Assembly (NCBI GenBank): GCA_030754715.1
Contig: JASLZV010000105.1
Location: 1 to 6,620 of the forward strand
Direction of reading: 5' to 3'
Length of the DNA stretch: 6,620 nt
Origin: Phycisphaerae bacterium
GTDB lineage: Bacteria; Planctomycetota; Phycisphaerae; SM23-33
The notes below the pieces were generated by a model. It was not told the origin of the DNA, searched no databases, and was given only the letters and a program-made list of their open reading frames with translations. Positions 6,580 through 6,620 of the stretch are shown one piece after another; within the stretch, counting starts at the first letter, position 1, and each line of letters starts with the position of its first letter. The translations under genes and the position numbers were made by a program.

Positions 6580-6620
6580 GCGGACAACTTTTCGTATGTT
6601 TACCGTGTGCCCATAGGGAA

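Larger units (their letters stand above)
6077..6620. other. Non-coding region upstream of prfB, rich in inverted repeats
   Basis: About 540 bases contain no reading frame with recognisable family character; the open frames on both strands are short, of odd composition and run through the hairpins. No tRNA, RNase P, tmRNA, SRP RNA or known riboswitch core could be recognised by eye. The region holds a short hairpin next to prfB, an 8-bp inverted repeat with a 53-base spacer, a 7-bp hairpin, a direct-repeat/palindrome block and a two-hairpin repeat element, listed separately. A prfB promoter must lie here but no convincing -35/-10 pair is visible. Confidence 0.6.

Noticed and set aside
6152..6616. 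Short open frames on both strands right of prfB (66-82 codons)
   Set aside because: They run through the hairpin repeats, have no plausible ribosome-binding site or domain, and their composition looks non-coding.

Overview
The window holds five protein-coding genes and about 540 bp of non-coding, repeat-bearing DNA. Everything points to a GC-rich bacterium, most likely a planctomycete or another member of the PVC group. The reasons are the type of the truncated secreted glycosidase-like protein at the left edge, an SSS symporter with a signal-like N-terminal extension, a divergent uroporphyrinogen-decarboxylase-fold protein of a kind common there, and dispersed hairpin repeats. The phylum is an inference from protein style; no rRNA or tRNA is present to settle it.

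Layout. On the plus strand lie the 3' end of a glycosyl-hydrolase-like gene (1-620) and, after 154 bp, a sodium:solute symporter (775-2541). On the minus strand, read from right to left, lie prfB (6076-4957), a URO-D-family gene (4749-3595) and an HpcH/HpaI-type aldolase gene (3532-2670). The symporter and the aldolase converge across 128 bp in which I see no clear terminator. The URO-D-like and aldolase genes are 62 bp apart and probably form a two-gene operon. prfB is separated from them by 207 bp containing a terminator-like hairpin, so it is probably its own unit. The remaining DNA to the right of prfB has no credible gene but several inverted and direct repeats.

Two genes are not read in one frame. 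prfB carries the classical programmed +1 frameshift (CTTTGAC, in-frame TGA as codon 26), so its protein is 372 residues starting at 6076. The aldolase gene has its natural ribosome-binding site and family-like N-terminus in a different frame from the rest of the protein. One G appears to be missing from a G run at 3426-3428, which means either a real frameshift mutation or a sequencing or assembly error.

Functionally the left part looks like catabolism of a carbohydrate or organic acid: a secreted glycosidase-like protein, an Na+-coupled importer, and cytoplasmic enzymes of the pyruvate-aldolase and URO-D/methyltransferase folds. The substrate cannot be deduced. The aldolase lacks the usual active-site His and Asp while keeping the metal ligands, and the URO-D-like protein has HCHG where the zinc methyltransferases have HxC, so both may have unusual chemistry. 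I find no sign of a phage, CRISPR or defence system, integrase or transposase.
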